A stretch of 64,000 bases of DNA from positions 1 through 64,000 of the forward strand of contig NZ_FNHQ01000010.1 of the NCBI RefSeq assembly GCF_900103535.1. Direction: 5' to 3'. Position numbers and translations under genes: made by a program. Shown piece by piece: positions 15,393 to 24,559 of the stretch. The DNA is from Megasphaera paucivorans (GTDB lineage: Bacteria; Bacillota; Negativicutes; Veillonellales; Megasphaeraceae). The notes beneath the pieces are model-generated. The model ran no database searches. It saw nothing but the letters and a program-made list of their open reading frames with translations, and had not been told where the DNA came from. Each line of letters starts with the position of its first letter. Position 1 is the stretch's first letter.

Positions 15393-16544
15393 ATGCGTAT
15401 ATTACATACGGCAGATTGGCATTTGGGAAAAATGTTTTATGGTGAATATGTGACGGAAGATCAGTCCTGCATTTTATCGGAACAATTGCTGCCGATGGTG
15501 CGGGATGAAGGCATTGATGCGGTCGTTTTGGCGGGAGATGTCTATGACCGCAGCCTGCCGCCGTCAGAAGCAGTGGAATTATTTGATGAGATAGCAACCA
15601 AACTTACGTGTGATCTTAAGGTGCCCCTGCTGGTTATCAGCGGCAATCATGACAGTGCGGTCCGGTTATCCTTTGCCAGCCGCTTGTTGAGGCAGCAGCA
15701 ATTGTTTATCGCCGGGGAACTGACAAAATTGACAGGTCCCATCGTATTGGAAGATGCTTTCGGACCGGTAGCTTTTGTTCCGGTCCCGTTTGCAGAACCC
15801 GCCGTGGTACGGCATTTTTTAGGAAATGAAGAAATAAAAGATCATCAAACGGCCTTGGAATGTTTATGCCGGGTGCAGTCCCAAAATCTGCCGGAAGGCA
15901 TGCGTACTGTCTGTATTGCCCATGCGTTTGTGACCGGAGGTAGTATCAGCGATTCAGAACGTCCATTATCTGTAGGCGGTTCCAGTTGTGTGGATGCAAG
16001 TATTTTCAAGCCTTTTTCGTATACGGCATTAGGCCATCTGCATGGTCCGCAGCAAGCAGGACGTCCGGAGGTACGGTATGCCGGCAGCCTGATGAAATAT
16101 TCTTTTAGCGAAGCACAGCAGCAGAAGGGCGCTGTGTTGGTGGATTTGCAGGAGGACGGACAGGTCGCGGTAAACCTGCTGCCGTTTATTCCCAAGCATG
16201 ATGTACGCATCATAGAAGGGTCTTTTGATACGATTATGAAAGCAACGGACGACCACGAAGATGATTTTGTTTTGATACGGCTTAGTGATGCAGAACCCAT
16301 ACTCGATGGCATGGCCAAGGTGCGTCGGAAGTATCCAAGAGCGTTGGCACTGGAAACGCCTAACCGGCAATATGAAGGCAGGAACGAACGTGATTTTGAC
16401 GTACGCAATACAACGGAACGGCAATTGTTTGCAAGCTTTACCGAAGCTATGCGTCCGGAACACCCCTTGTCTGAAGCGGAAACAGCCTGTGCCAATGGAT
16501 TGTGGGAACAGCTGATCAAAGACGAAGGAGAGGGACTGCTATGA
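15393..16544 (+). CDS. sbcD: SbcD nuclease subunit (Mre11 family)
   Basis: A 383-residue calcineurin-like phosphoesterase. Motif I is HTADWHLGK (from residue 5), motif II VLAGDVYDR, motif III ISGNHDSAVR, and later ALGHLHGPQ. With SbcC it forms the two-metal nuclease that opens hairpins and trims protein-blocked DNA ends. Its stop overlaps the sbcC start by four bases (ATGA), indicating translational coupling. Confidence 0.96.
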   Translation: MRILHTADWHLGKMFYGEYVTEDQSCILSEQLLPMVRDEGIDAVVLAGDVYDRSLPPSEAVELFDEIATKLTCDLKVPLLVISGNHDSAVRLSFASRLLRQQQLFIAGELTKLTGPIVLEDAFGPVAFVPVPFAEPAVVRHFLGNEEIKDHQTALECLCRVQSQNLPEGMRTVCIAHAFVTGGSISDSERPLSVGGSSCVDASIFKPFSYTALGHLHGPQQAGRPEVRYAGSLMKYSFSEAQQQKGAVLVDLQEDGQVAVNLLPFIPKHDVRIIEGSFDTIMKATDDHEDDFVLIRLSDAEPILDGMAKVRRKYPRALALETPNRQYEGRNERDFDVRNTTERQLFASFTEAMRPEHPLSEAETACANGLWEQLIKDEGEGLL

Positions 16545-19500
16545 AACCGATCTGTTTGGAAATGAATGCATTCGGCCCGTATGCAGGGCGGCAGATTATT
16601 GATTTCCGGCTGCTGCGGGACCGTAAGCTGTTTTTGATTTATGGACCGACGGGGGCCGGAAAAACAACGGTGCTGGATGCGATTTGCTATGCCTTGTACG
16701 GAGATACAAGCGGCAATACCCGTACGGGAGCCAATATGCGCAGCGAATATGCATCACCGGAACAAACAACCTATGTGACCTTTACCTTTGCCATCGGGTT
16801 AAAAACATATAGAATCGAACGGCAGCCGGAACAGGAAATCGCTAAAAAGCGCGGAACTGGTTTAAAAATAGAATCGGCTTCGGCTGTTTTATATGAACTT
16901 TGCGATGATGGAACAGATAAGGCCGTACTGGCCAGTAAAATGGTGACTCCCGCAGTAGAACAGCTTCTCGGGTTTAAGTCGGAACAATTCCGCCAAGTTG
17001 TGTTATTGCCGCAAGGTGATTTTCGTAAATTATTATTGGCAAATTCCAATGATCGCCAGCAGATCATGCAGGTCTTATTTCATACAGAACGATACAGCCG
17101 CTTTCAAGAGCTAGTCAAGCAGCGGCATGATGAAGTAAAAGAGAAATATACGGCGATACAATATAAAATAGATCAATATTTGCAGACGAATGATGTCGCG
17201 CAGGAAGACTCCCTGGAATGGCTGCGGCAGGATCTTTTGGCACAGCAAAAAAAAATAGAAGCCGAAAAGAAAACGGCACTTGCCAGCAGAGATGCCTATC
17301 AACAAGTCGTGCAGCATGCACAAGTATTGGCCGATCATTGGCGGGTATTGAAGCATAACCGCAAAGAGAGGGAAGGACTGCAGCAACAGCAGGAAATGAT
17401 GGAAAAACGGCGCAGTCTGATTGAGCAGCTCAAAAAAGCCCAACTGCTGGCGGAACCATGCCGTACCCTCGAAGAGATACAGCGGCAGGGCATCGCGGCA
17501 GGGAAGGCACTGGAGGAAGCGGCGGCAAAATCAAAGCAAGCGGCGGCGGCACTTCGGGATATTGCTGCATATCAGCATGCCCTGGAAGCACAGCAGGAGG
17601 ATATGCGCAAAGAGCGGGAACGAATCGTGCAGCTCCATGGGTATGTGGAAAAAGCTCATGAATGTACCGAACTGGGAAAGCAGTACGATATGCTCCAAAA
17701 AAAATCGCAGGAGGCAGCGCTTCGCCTGCAGCATATACTTTCGCAAAAAGAAGACTGCAAAAAGGCAATAGAAGCGGCGGCTCCTATTGTAGAAAAACAG
17801 CAGCAGCTTTTTGTTGCCTTAGAAAAGAACAAAGGAGAGGAAAAAAATCTCCGGGACCGCCTGCAGCAGGAACAGCATATAGACCAGCTGATGACGACGA
17901 TCAGCCGTACACAAAAACAAATGACGGAGGCAGTACAGGCTTATACGAAACAACAGCAACAGGCACAGCAGGATGCCGTAGACTATGAGTCGGTGCAAAC
18001 ACTGTTTTTACAGGGACAAGCTGCTCTGCTGGCGCAGGGGTTAAAAGAAGGAAGTCCTTGTCCGGTATGCGGTTCCCGGGAACATCCTCAGCCGGCTGCG
18101 GCAGCCGCACACCTTCCGCAGAAGGAAGATGTGGAGCGCCGCAAACATATCGCTGCCACCAGTGAAAAAGGACGGCAGCAGGCGGCGGGAGCCGTACAAA
18201 AACTGGAAGCCGTATTGGCGGAACAGCAGCGTCAGTATAAATTACTTCGTTCTGCATATGCAGAAGAGGGAAGTGTGGCAGAATGGGCACAGCGGCTGGC
18301 TGATAAAAAAGCTGCCGGAGCAGTGCTGGAAAGTGCCGCGGCACAGACGAAGCAGATGCAGAAACAGTTGCAGGATCGTCAAAGCGAATTAAAACAATGG
18401 GAAGAACAGGAAACTGCGGCTCGCAGCAGTGCGGAGGAAGCGCGCTTGCATTTTGCGCGGACGGCAGAAGCTAAACAACGAGCAGAAAATGAACTTCCCG
18501 AAATATATCGTATAGAACAAACACTGCGGCAGGATATCCAACGGTTGGAAATGAAAGTTACTGACTATGAGAAGAAAACAGCGACAGCCCGGGAAAATCT
18601 AACGGCTGCGCAAAAAGCTGATGCAGGATACCAGGAGCAGGTCAGATTACTGACGCAGCAAGTGGAAACACTGCGCAATCAATATTCTGAAAGCATGGAG
18701 GGGTTGAAAAAACGGGTGGTGCAGGCCGGATTCGCTACGGTCCAGGAATGCCGGATGCTGCAAAACGATATTCCCCGCCTGCCGGAAGAAGAAAAACAAT
18801 TGGCCCGCTATGAACAGCTTCTGCAGCAGACAGCCGGACGGATATCGCAGGAGGAAGCTGCAATCGGTCAGGAACCGGAACCCGATGTAGAACGGTATGC
18901 AAAGGAACTGCAGGCGAAAAATCAAATATGGCAGCAGCTTTCTGATCAGGAAGCTGCTGTCAGAAGCCGGTATGATACCTTGAAGAAAGGACTCGGACAG
19001 CTGCAGTCCTGGCATGCGGAACAAGCAGCGCTTACAGAACAATATAAAACAGTAGGTTCTTTGTATGACTTAGTTAGCGGCAAAGTGACAGGAATCAACT
19101 TTGAACGTTATATTTTAGGCGCACTGCTTGATGAAGTACTGCGGGCAGCCAATCTGCGGCTGGGAGACATGAGCCGCAGGCGCTATCAATTGCAGCGATC
19201 TCATACTTGGGAGGATAAGCGCATCAAGCAGATCGGTTTGGATATTGAGGTATTTGACAATTATACGGGGTACGCCCGTCCGGCCAATACCTTATCCGGC
19301 GGGGAAACCTTTTTGGCTTCGCTGGCCTTGGCCTTGGGATTGGCAGACGTAGTGCAGGCTTATTCCGGCGGCATCCATTTGGATACAATTTTTATTGATG
19401 AAGGGTTTGGCACACTGGATGCGGAGACACTGGATTTTGCTTTGAAGGCGCTGCTGGATTTACGGCAGGATGGACGACTGGTGGGAATTATTTCACATGT

Positions 19501-19585
19501 GCCGGAACTGCGGGAACGCATCGATACCCGGTTAGCCGTGCAAAAAACGGACAGAGGCAGTACCGCAGCCTTTGAATTATTGTGA
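16541..19585 (+). CDS. sbcC: SbcC ATPase subunit (Rad50 family)
   Basis: A 1014-residue SMC-like ATPase. ATG 16541 overlaps the sbcD stop and is the natural start. Walker A GPTGAGKTT is at residues 35-43. Two long Gln/Glu/Ala-rich coiled-coil arms flank a zinc hook CPVC (Cys507, Cys510). The C-terminal lobe has the signature NTLSGGETFLASLALALGL and Walker B DTIFIDEGFGTLD. It drives the SbcD nuclease in double-strand-end processing. The coiled-coil arms have a strong Gln/Ala bias. Confidence 0.96.
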   Translation: MKPICLEMNAFGPYAGRQIIDFRLLRDRKLFLIYGPTGAGKTTVLDAICYALYGDTSGNTRTGANMRSEYASPEQTTYVTFTFAIGLKTYRIERQPEQEIAKKRGTGLKIESASAVLYELCDDGTDKAVLASKMVTPAVEQLLGFKSEQFRQVVLLPQGDFRKLLLANSNDRQQIMQVLFHTERYSRFQELVKQRHDEVKEKYTAIQYKIDQYLQTNDVAQEDSLEWLRQDLLAQQKKIEAEKKTALASRDAYQQVVQHAQVLADHWRVLKHNRKEREGLQQQQEMMEKRRSLIEQLKKAQLLAEPCRTLEEIQRQGIAAGKALEEAAAKSKQAAAALRDIAAYQHALEAQQEDMRKERERIVQLHGYVEKAHECTELGKQYDMLQKKSQEAALRLQHILSQKEDCKKAIEAAAPIVEKQQQLFVALEKNKGEEKNLRDRLQQEQHIDQLMTTISRTQKQMTEAVQAYTKQQQQAQQDAVDYESVQTLFLQGQAALLAQGLKEGSPCPVCGSREHPQPAAAAAHLPQKEDVERRKHIAATSEKGRQQAAGAVQKLEAVLAEQQRQYKLLRSAYAEEGSVAEWAQRLADKKAAGAVLESAAAQTKQMQKQLQDRQSELKQWEEQETAARSSAEEARLHFARTAEAKQRAENELPEIYRIEQTLRQDIQRLEMKVTDYEKKTATARENLTAAQKADAGYQEQVRLLTQQVETLRNQYSESMEGLKKRVVQAGFATVQECRMLQNDIPRLPEEEKQLARYEQLLQQTAGRISQEEAAIGQEPEPDVERYAKELQAKNQIWQQLSDQEAAVRSRYDTLKKGLGQLQSWHAEQAALTEQYKTVGSLYDLVSGKVTGINFERYILGALLDEVLRAANLRLGDMSRRRYQLQRSHTWEDKRIKQIGLDIEVFDNYTGYARPANTLSGGETFLASLALALGLADVVQAYSGGIHLDTIFIDEGFGTLDAETLDFALKALLDLRQDGRLVGIISHVPELRERIDTRLAVQKTDRGSTAAFELL

Positions 19586-19690
19586 ATAATAAAATTATAT
19601 AAAAATATTTGATAATTCGACACCTAAAAGGTATAATATTAGGCAACAGCAATTTTAGTTAAAGATGGGATGGAAAAGAGGGGGAACAGA

Positions 19691-20167
19691 GTGTCTATTG
19701 AAAAAGTAAAAGAATATTTTTCACAATGGAACATGCAGGACCGAGTCCGGGAATTGGATCATTCCAGTGCAACCGTGGAAGAAGCGGCGGCTGCTTTGCA
19801 TACAGAAGGGAAACGGATTGCCAAGACGATGTCCTTTATGGTAGATACGCAGCCGATTCTTGTGGTCATGGCTGGGGACGCACGGGTGGATAATCATAAA
19901 TTCAAGGAACGATTTCATAAAAAAGCATCTATGATCAAAACCGACGTAGTCGAAGACGTGATTGGTCATCCGGTGGGCGGGGTCTGCCCGTTTGCGATCA
20001 AACCGAATGTCAAAGTGTTCCTGGATGATTCCTTGAAACGTTTTACAACCGTGTTTCCTGCCTGTGGGACGGGAAACAGTGCGATTGAATTAACGCTTTC
20101 GGAATTGGAAACATATTCTCATTCGTTAGCATGGGTACATGTTTCTAAAGACTGGCAAATCGGATAG
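19691..20167 (+). CDS. YbaK/EbsC-type aminoacyl-tRNA deacylase
   Basis: About 158 residues from GTG 19691, preferred because AGAGGGGG lies 6-8 bases upstream; an ATG at 19670 would add seven residues. It has the YbaK/ProRS-editing fold motifs: a conserved Lys in KRIAKTMSF, GDARVDNHKF and GHPVGGVCPF. Relatives hydrolyse mischarged aminoacyl-tRNA such as Cys-tRNAPro in trans. It is followed after 11 bases by the VOC-family gene. Confidence 0.85.
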   Translation: MSIEKVKEYFSQWNMQDRVRELDHSSATVEEAAAALHTEGKRIAKTMSFMVDTQPILVVMAGDARVDNHKFKERFHKKASMIKTDVVEDVIGHPVGGVCPFAIKPNVKVFLDDSLKRFTTVFPACGTGNSAIELTLSELETYSHSLAWVHVSKDWQIG

Positions 20168-20178
20168 GAGGGATAGCT

Positions 20179-20544
20179 ATGCAATATACTTTTAAACATA
20201 CTAATTTCAACGTTTTGGATTTACAGAAAAGCATGGATTTTTATCAGGAAGCATTGGGCTTGACGGAAGTCCGCCGTATTGAAACGGATGCGTTTACAAT
20301 CGTTTATTTAGGCGACGGCGTATCGGATTTTTGTTTGGAACTGACCTGGCTGAAGGATCGGAAAGAACCGTATAATTTAGGAGAAAACGAATTCCATACA
20401 GCTTTCAGTGTTTCTGATATAGAGGCATCGCATAAAAAGCATGAAGCGATGGGGTGTGTCGTATACGATAATCCGGCCATGGGAATTTATTTTATTGCGG
20501 ACCCCGATAGATATTGGTTAGAAGTAGTACCTGAAAGGAAATAA
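20179..20544 (+). CDS. VOC/glyoxalase-family protein (lactoylglutathione lyase-like)
   Basis: A 121-residue single-module vicinal-oxygen-chelate protein with two beta-alpha-beta-beta-beta halves: HTNFNVLDLQKSMDFYQEAL and, from about residue 74, FHTAFSVSDIEASHKKHEAM. Likely metal ligands are His8, Glu54 (LELTW), His73 and Glu116 (WLEVVP). Glyoxalase I of this type detoxifies methylglyoxal using a thiol; other VOC reactions are possible. It is separated by a single base from the tcdA-like gene. Confidence 0.85.
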   Translation: MQYTFKHTNFNVLDLQKSMDFYQEALGLTEVRRIETDAFTIVYLGDGVSDFCLELTWLKDRKEPYNLGENEFHTAFSVSDIEASHKKHEAMGCVVYDNPAMGIYFIADPDRYWLEVVPERK

Positions 20545-20545
20545 G

Positions 20546-21256
20546 ATGAAAAACGAATATACACAGCGGACGGTGCGTCTGATCGGACAGGAAAAAGTAG
20601 ATATCCTGGCAGAAAAAACAGTATTGATTTTTGGCTTGGGCGGAGTGGGCTCTTATGTTGTCGAGGCCTTGGCAAGAGCGGGTGTCGGCACCTTGATCCT
20701 GGTAGATGGAGATGTGTTTGATCCGTCCAATATCAATCGGCAATTAGGTGCGACTGTTGATACGATAGGCTGTTACAAGACAGAAGTCATGGCAGCCAGA
20801 GCACGCACTATCAATCCGGATATCACCGTACGCTCCCAGTATTTATTTTATCAGCCGGCTAAGGATGAAGGATATATTGCCGGTTCTGGAGCCGATTACA
20901 TTGTGGATGCCATTGATACGATCAGCAGTAAAATCGGTATTGTTGAAGAAGCGTATCATGCCGGGATCCCCGTCATATCATCGATGGGAGCAGGAAATAA
21001 ACTGCATCCCGAATTGTTTGAGTTAGCGGAAATTGAAAAAACATCGGTGTGTCCTATGGCAAAAGTCATGAGACGTGAATTAAAGAAACGGAATGTTCGC
21101 CACATTAAGGTCGTGTATTCTAAGGAAGCACCGCGTCCGATACAAGTACCGGATGATGCGGTACATCCCAGTCCCGGCAGCATTTCGTTTGTGCCATCCG
21201 TATGCGGCTTGATTATTGCCGGTGCTGTGGTACGAGATTTAACGGGATTACCATAA
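20546..21256 (+). CDS. tcdA: tRNA threonylcarbamoyladenosine dehydratase (TcdA, ThiF family)
   Basis: A 236-residue E1-like ATP-dependent enzyme. The nucleotide site GLGGVGSYVVEALARAGVG is near residues 31-49, with DGDVFDPSNINRQ downstream and the catalytic region DAIDTISSK. A C-terminal hydrophobic segment (SFVPSVCGLIIAGAVV) is typical of TcdA/CsdL and absent from MoeB. It cyclises t6A at tRNA position 37. It follows the VOC gene in one operon. Confidence 0.88.
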   Translation: MKNEYTQRTVRLIGQEKVDILAEKTVLIFGLGGVGSYVVEALARAGVGTLILVDGDVFDPSNINRQLGATVDTIGCYKTEVMAARARTINPDITVRSQYLFYQPAKDEGYIAGSGADYIVDAIDTISSKIGIVEEAYHAGIPVISSMGAGNKLHPELFELAEIEKTSVCPMAKVMRRELKKRNVRHIKVVYSKEAPRPIQVPDDAVHPSPGSISFVPSVCGLIIAGAVVRDLTGLP

Positions 21257-21280
21257 TACAATACGCAGACGTAAAGGAAT

Positions 21281-21919
21281 ATGAAAATGGAAACGAGGGT
21301 ATTGCAGCATCCTGCACGATTACAATTACATAAAAAGGATGGAACAACGATCTATGGGTATAATCAGGATTGGTTCCATACCTCATGGCAGCGGGCAAGC
21401 GGCTGCGGACCGACAGCTGCCGCACTGTTATCCGGCTATGTACTGCAGCGCGACGGATATATGCCTGACAATGCGTTGGATTCCATAGGCAAACGCCGGG
21501 AAGCGATGGAACGGGTGTGGGACTATGTGACTCCCAGCCACTGCGGTGGCTTGTACAAAACGGAATGGTTCAGAGATGGGCTGCAGCAGTATCTTGAAGA
21601 AGCCGCACCGGCGCGATACTGTGTGGAAATGCTGCCGGTGTATCCGTTTCATCTTTGTGAAAAAGGCGCCAAGGATATTGTGGATTTTATCGGAGCCGGC
21701 CTTGCCGCGGATTCGCCGGTCGCTTTTTTAAATCGCAGCCGCGGCAATGAACTGGAACTTAGTAATTGGCACTGGATTTCCATCGTGGCCTTGCTGGGAC
21801 GCAAACACTACCAATCCCTTTGCTATGACAGCGGCCTGATGACGAAATTTGATCCCGCACGATGGTTTAAAGAAGCTGTATTGGGTGGAGGATTTGCATA
21901 TATTAGACGTGCAGGGTGA
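21281..21919 (+). CDS. Putative papain-like (C39-type) cysteine peptidase family protein
   Basis: A 212-residue protein with RASGCGPTAAALLSGY around residue 40, matching the catalytic-Cys segment of C39-like peptidases. NWHWISIVALLG (about residue 164) could supply the catalytic His. No signal peptide is seen, so it is probably cytoplasmic. The substrate is unknown. It lies 24 bases after tcdA and is closed by a strong terminator. Confidence 0.6.
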   Translation: MKMETRVLQHPARLQLHKKDGTTIYGYNQDWFHTSWQRASGCGPTAAALLSGYVLQRDGYMPDNALDSIGKRREAMERVWDYVTPSHCGGLYKTEWFRDGLQQYLEEAAPARYCVEMLPVYPFHLCEKGAKDIVDFIGAGLAADSPVAFLNRSRGNELELSNWHWISIVALLGRKHYQSLCYDSGLMTKFDPARWFKEAVLGGGFAYIRRAG

Positions 21920-21934
21920 AGTCCATGATTTCAA

Positions 21935-21964
21935 GAGACCGGTCTTGTACCGGTCTTTTTTTTT
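21935..21964 (+). terminator. Terminator after the C39-like gene
   Basis: AGACCGGT and ACCGGTCT pair perfectly around a 5-base loop and are followed by nine or more T. Confidence 0.92.
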
Positions 21965-22042
21965 AAAATTACAACTATTTTCTTGCAAATATAAAATGAT
22001 ATTTTATAATAGATTTACATGTAAAAAAAGGAGAATAGCCTA

Positions 22043-22702
22043 ATGAATACACCTGAATTGCTTATTTTCGATATGGATGGACTCATGACAGATACAGAAC
22101 GATTAGCGGCAAAATGCTTAAAAGAAGTGGGACATACATATGGGTATACGTTTCCTAAAACGTTATTTGATAAGATAAACGGCATGGATAATCGCCGCAT
22201 CGGATCTGTTTTTCGAACCGAATACGGAGAAGATTTTCCGTATGAACAAATATATGCGGAAAAAAGAAAACTGGCAGCTGCCTATATCGAAGAACATGGT
22301 GTACCGGCCAAGCCGGGATTGCATGATTGCCTTGCGTATGCCAAAAGCAGGCATATACGCTGTGCCGTAGCCTCGTCGACACCGCTGACGCGCGTCCGCC
22401 AGTATCTGGAGCAGCTGGCAGTTCTTCCGTATTTTGAATTGATACAAAGCGGCGAAGAAATCGAACGCGGCAAGCCATTTCCCGATATATTCCTTACGGT
22501 TTGCAATAAACTGGGAACGGAACCGGCTAAGGCAATCGTATTGGAGGATTCAGCGAATGGATTGCGGGCAGCGGCAGCGGCGGCGATTCCTTCTATTTGG
22601 ATTCCGGATATGGTGGATATTCCGGCAGAGGTGAAAAAAACCGTATGGAAAGAATTGCAGAGCTTGCTTGAAGTCCCGGCAGCCCTGGAAGAACTGCGGT
22701 AA
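22043..22702 (+). CDS. HAD-superfamily phosphatase (beta-phosphoglucomutase-like)
   Basis: A 219-residue subfamily IA hydrolase. Motif I is FDMDGLMTDTE (nucleophile Asp8 or so), motif II VASSTPL, motif III KPFPDIF and motif IV VLEDSANGLRAA. The cap domain between motifs I and II matches the PGM-like group that dephosphorylates sugar or nucleotide phosphates. Substrate unknown. The Bcr/CflA-type exporter begins about 20 bases downstream. Confidence 0.85.
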   Translation: MNTPELLIFDMDGLMTDTERLAAKCLKEVGHTYGYTFPKTLFDKINGMDNRRIGSVFRTEYGEDFPYEQIYAEKRKLAAAYIEEHGVPAKPGLHDCLAYAKSRHIRCAVASSTPLTRVRQYLEQLAVLPYFELIQSGEEIERGKPFPDIFLTVCNKLGTEPAKAIVLEDSANGLRAAAAAAIPSIWIPDMVDIPAEVKKTVWKELQSLLEVPAALEELR

Positions 22703-22723
22703 GGAAGAAAGGGTGTATATACA

Positions 22724-23938
22724 TTGATAATAAAGGGTTCTTCGGCGTATATGAGGAAGGCCTTGATCGTATTTTTGGGAATGCTGGCGGCGATAGCGCC
22801 TCTTTCGACGGATATGTACTTGCCGGCACTTCCTGCGATGATGACTGATTTCTCCGTAACGCCCTCTATGATTCAAATGACGTTGACCGCTTCTATGGCC
22901 GGTATGGCGGTGGGACAGATTTTTGCCGGACCGGTTAGTGATGGAAAGGGCCGCAAGGGGCCGTTGGCTGCGGGGATGTTGATTTTTACTGTTTCTACGG
23001 TTATATGTGCCTGTTCGTCGTCTATTTCAGTTTTTCTTGTATTTCGATTTATTCAGGGATTTTCCGGCGGGGCCGGTATTGTAATCGCTCGTGCAATTGC
23101 CAGAGATGTATGCAAAGGACCGGCATTGACCCGGTTCTTTTCTATTTTGATGCTGGTCAATGGGATTGCTCCGATTTTGGCACCCGTCATAGGCGGTCAG
23201 ATTTTACGCGTTTTTTCCTGGCGGGCTATTTTTCTACTTCTCGTATTGATTGGCATTGCGTTAACGGCAGGGGCCTTGCTGATACGGGAAACACTGCCGA
23301 CAGCGCAGCGCATTACCGGCGGCTTGCTGGATCATTTAAAAAGTTTCGGCAGTTTATTCGGTAATCGGTATTTTATGGGGCATTGTATCATGCAGTGTTT
23401 TGCATTTGCCGCCTTTTTTGCTTATATTTCCGGTTCATCTTTTGTGTTTCAAAATATATATGGCGTATCGGCGCAGATGTTCAGCTATATTTTTGGGATC
23501 AACGGCATCGGACTGATGATCAGCGGTGTTTTGGTAGGAAGATTGACTGGCTGTGTGGAGGATTGGAAACTTCTTCGCATTTCTTTGTATCAAGCGTTGA
23601 TCGGAAGTCTTGTCCTGCTGTTGTGTTTTATAATGACAGCACCTCTTCTGCTGGTTGTCTTGGTATTGTTTTTGACGATTCCGACGCTGGCAGCACTCAG
23701 TACAAGCAGTTTTTCCATGGCGATGCAGGCACAGGGTCGAAATGCCGGTGGCGCCTCGGCCTTGATTGGCTTTTTCTCCATGATATCCGGCGCTGTGATG
23801 GCTCCGTTAGTAGGTATTGCCGGCAGTTATACAGCGATGCCGATGGGACTTATTATGGCTGGCGGGGAAATAGGCGCTATAGCTGCTTTTTATCTATGGA
23901 TTTATCCTTTTCATAAAAACATAGAAAAAACGAAATAA
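22724..23938 (+). CDS. Bcr/CflA-family MFS drug exporter
   Basis: A 404-residue 12-segment major-facilitator protein. The N-terminus has STDMYLPALPAMMTDF, characteristic of the Bcr/CflA (drug:H+ antiporter) family. Motif A reads GQIFAGPVSDGKGRK and motif C-like IARAIARDV follows. A TTG start at 22724 with AAGGAAGAAAGGG ten bases upstream is assumed; an ATG nine codons later is the alternative. It exports drugs or metabolites from the cytoplasm. Confidence 0.9.
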   Translation: MIIKGSSAYMRKALIVFLGMLAAIAPLSTDMYLPALPAMMTDFSVTPSMIQMTLTASMAGMAVGQIFAGPVSDGKGRKGPLAAGMLIFTVSTVICACSSSISVFLVFRFIQGFSGGAGIVIARAIARDVCKGPALTRFFSILMLVNGIAPILAPVIGGQILRVFSWRAIFLLLVLIGIALTAGALLIRETLPTAQRITGGLLDHLKSFGSLFGNRYFMGHCIMQCFAFAAFFAYISGSSFVFQNIYGVSAQMFSYIFGINGIGLMISGVLVGRLTGCVEDWKLLRISLYQALIGSLVLLLCFIMTAPLLLVVLVLFLTIPTLAALSTSSFSMAMQAQGRNAGGASALIGFFSMISGAVMAPLVGIAGSYTAMPMGLIMAGGEIGAIAAFYLWIYPFHKNIEKTK

Positions 23939-24003
23939 CTTTTCTTTTTTTTTATCAATGTGTTAAAATATAAAAAAAGACGATAGGGGAAAGGAACATT
24001 ATT

Positions 24004-24441
24004 ATGAATAAAAAAGCGGAAAAGTTTGAAGCCATGCTGAAAACCGAAGGGATTACAGCTTTTACTATGCGGGAAATGGGAGATGATTTCCATGGCAGCG
24101 TATATCACTCCAACTTGCAAATCAAGGGACAGCAGCTGCCGCTCATGGTTATCCTGGATGACAGTATTTACGCTATACTGCGTGTTTTTGTTGCCGTCAA
24201 GGTGGTAACGGCGGAAAATAAAGACAACATTGCAGCGTATCTCAATGAATGCAACAAGAAATTCAAGGTTTTTAAATATTATATTTCCGATGACGGAGAT
24301 ATCGTGCTGGATAGCTGTCTTGTTGCCAGTGATGATGCCTTTGATGCGGATATGGCCCGGACTATTATCGACGTGATGTTGCAGCATTTGGAAGCGACCT
24401 ATACCGATACGATGCAGTGCATCTGGGGAAGTCCGGCATAA
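24004..24441 (+). CDS. YbjN-like domain protein
   Basis: A 145-residue soluble protein. LNECNKKFKVFKYYISDDGDI followed by a C-terminal helix that ends near MQCIWG matches the YbjN/secretion-chaperone-like fold, which is a tentative family assignment. No catalytic residues are visible. It is monocistronic, starting after GGGGAAAGG, and is closed by a strong bidirectional hairpin. Confidence 0.55.
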   Translation: MNKKAEKFEAMLKTEGITAFTMREMGDDFHGSVYHSNLQIKGQQLPLMVILDDSIYAILRVFVAVKVVTAENKDNIAAYLNECNKKFKVFKYYISDDGDIVLDSCLVASDDAFDADMARTIIDVMLQHLEATYTDTMQCIWGSPA

Positions 24442-24465
24442 GTCGTACGTATAGAGACATAAACA

Positions 24466-24546
24466 AGGTACCGCAGCGTGAACAGCCCCCTGCAAGTTGG
24501 ATTTTTAAATCTAACGGCAGGGGGCTGTTCCGTGAAGCGGTACTTT
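24466..24546. terminator. Large bidirectional hairpin between the YbjN-like and M20 genes
   Basis: GTACCGC...AACAGCCCCCTGC pairs with GCAGGGGGCTGTT...GCGGTAC, with internal bulges, around an AT-rich loop. It separates two convergent genes and can end both. Confidence 0.8.
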
Positions 24547-24559
24547 GTTGCATATACGA

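Noticed and set aside
15845-16519. A 224-codon minus-strand frame opposite sbcD
   Set aside because: sbcD has all Mre11 motifs and coupling to sbcC; the antisense frame has a Ser/Arg-rich shadow composition.
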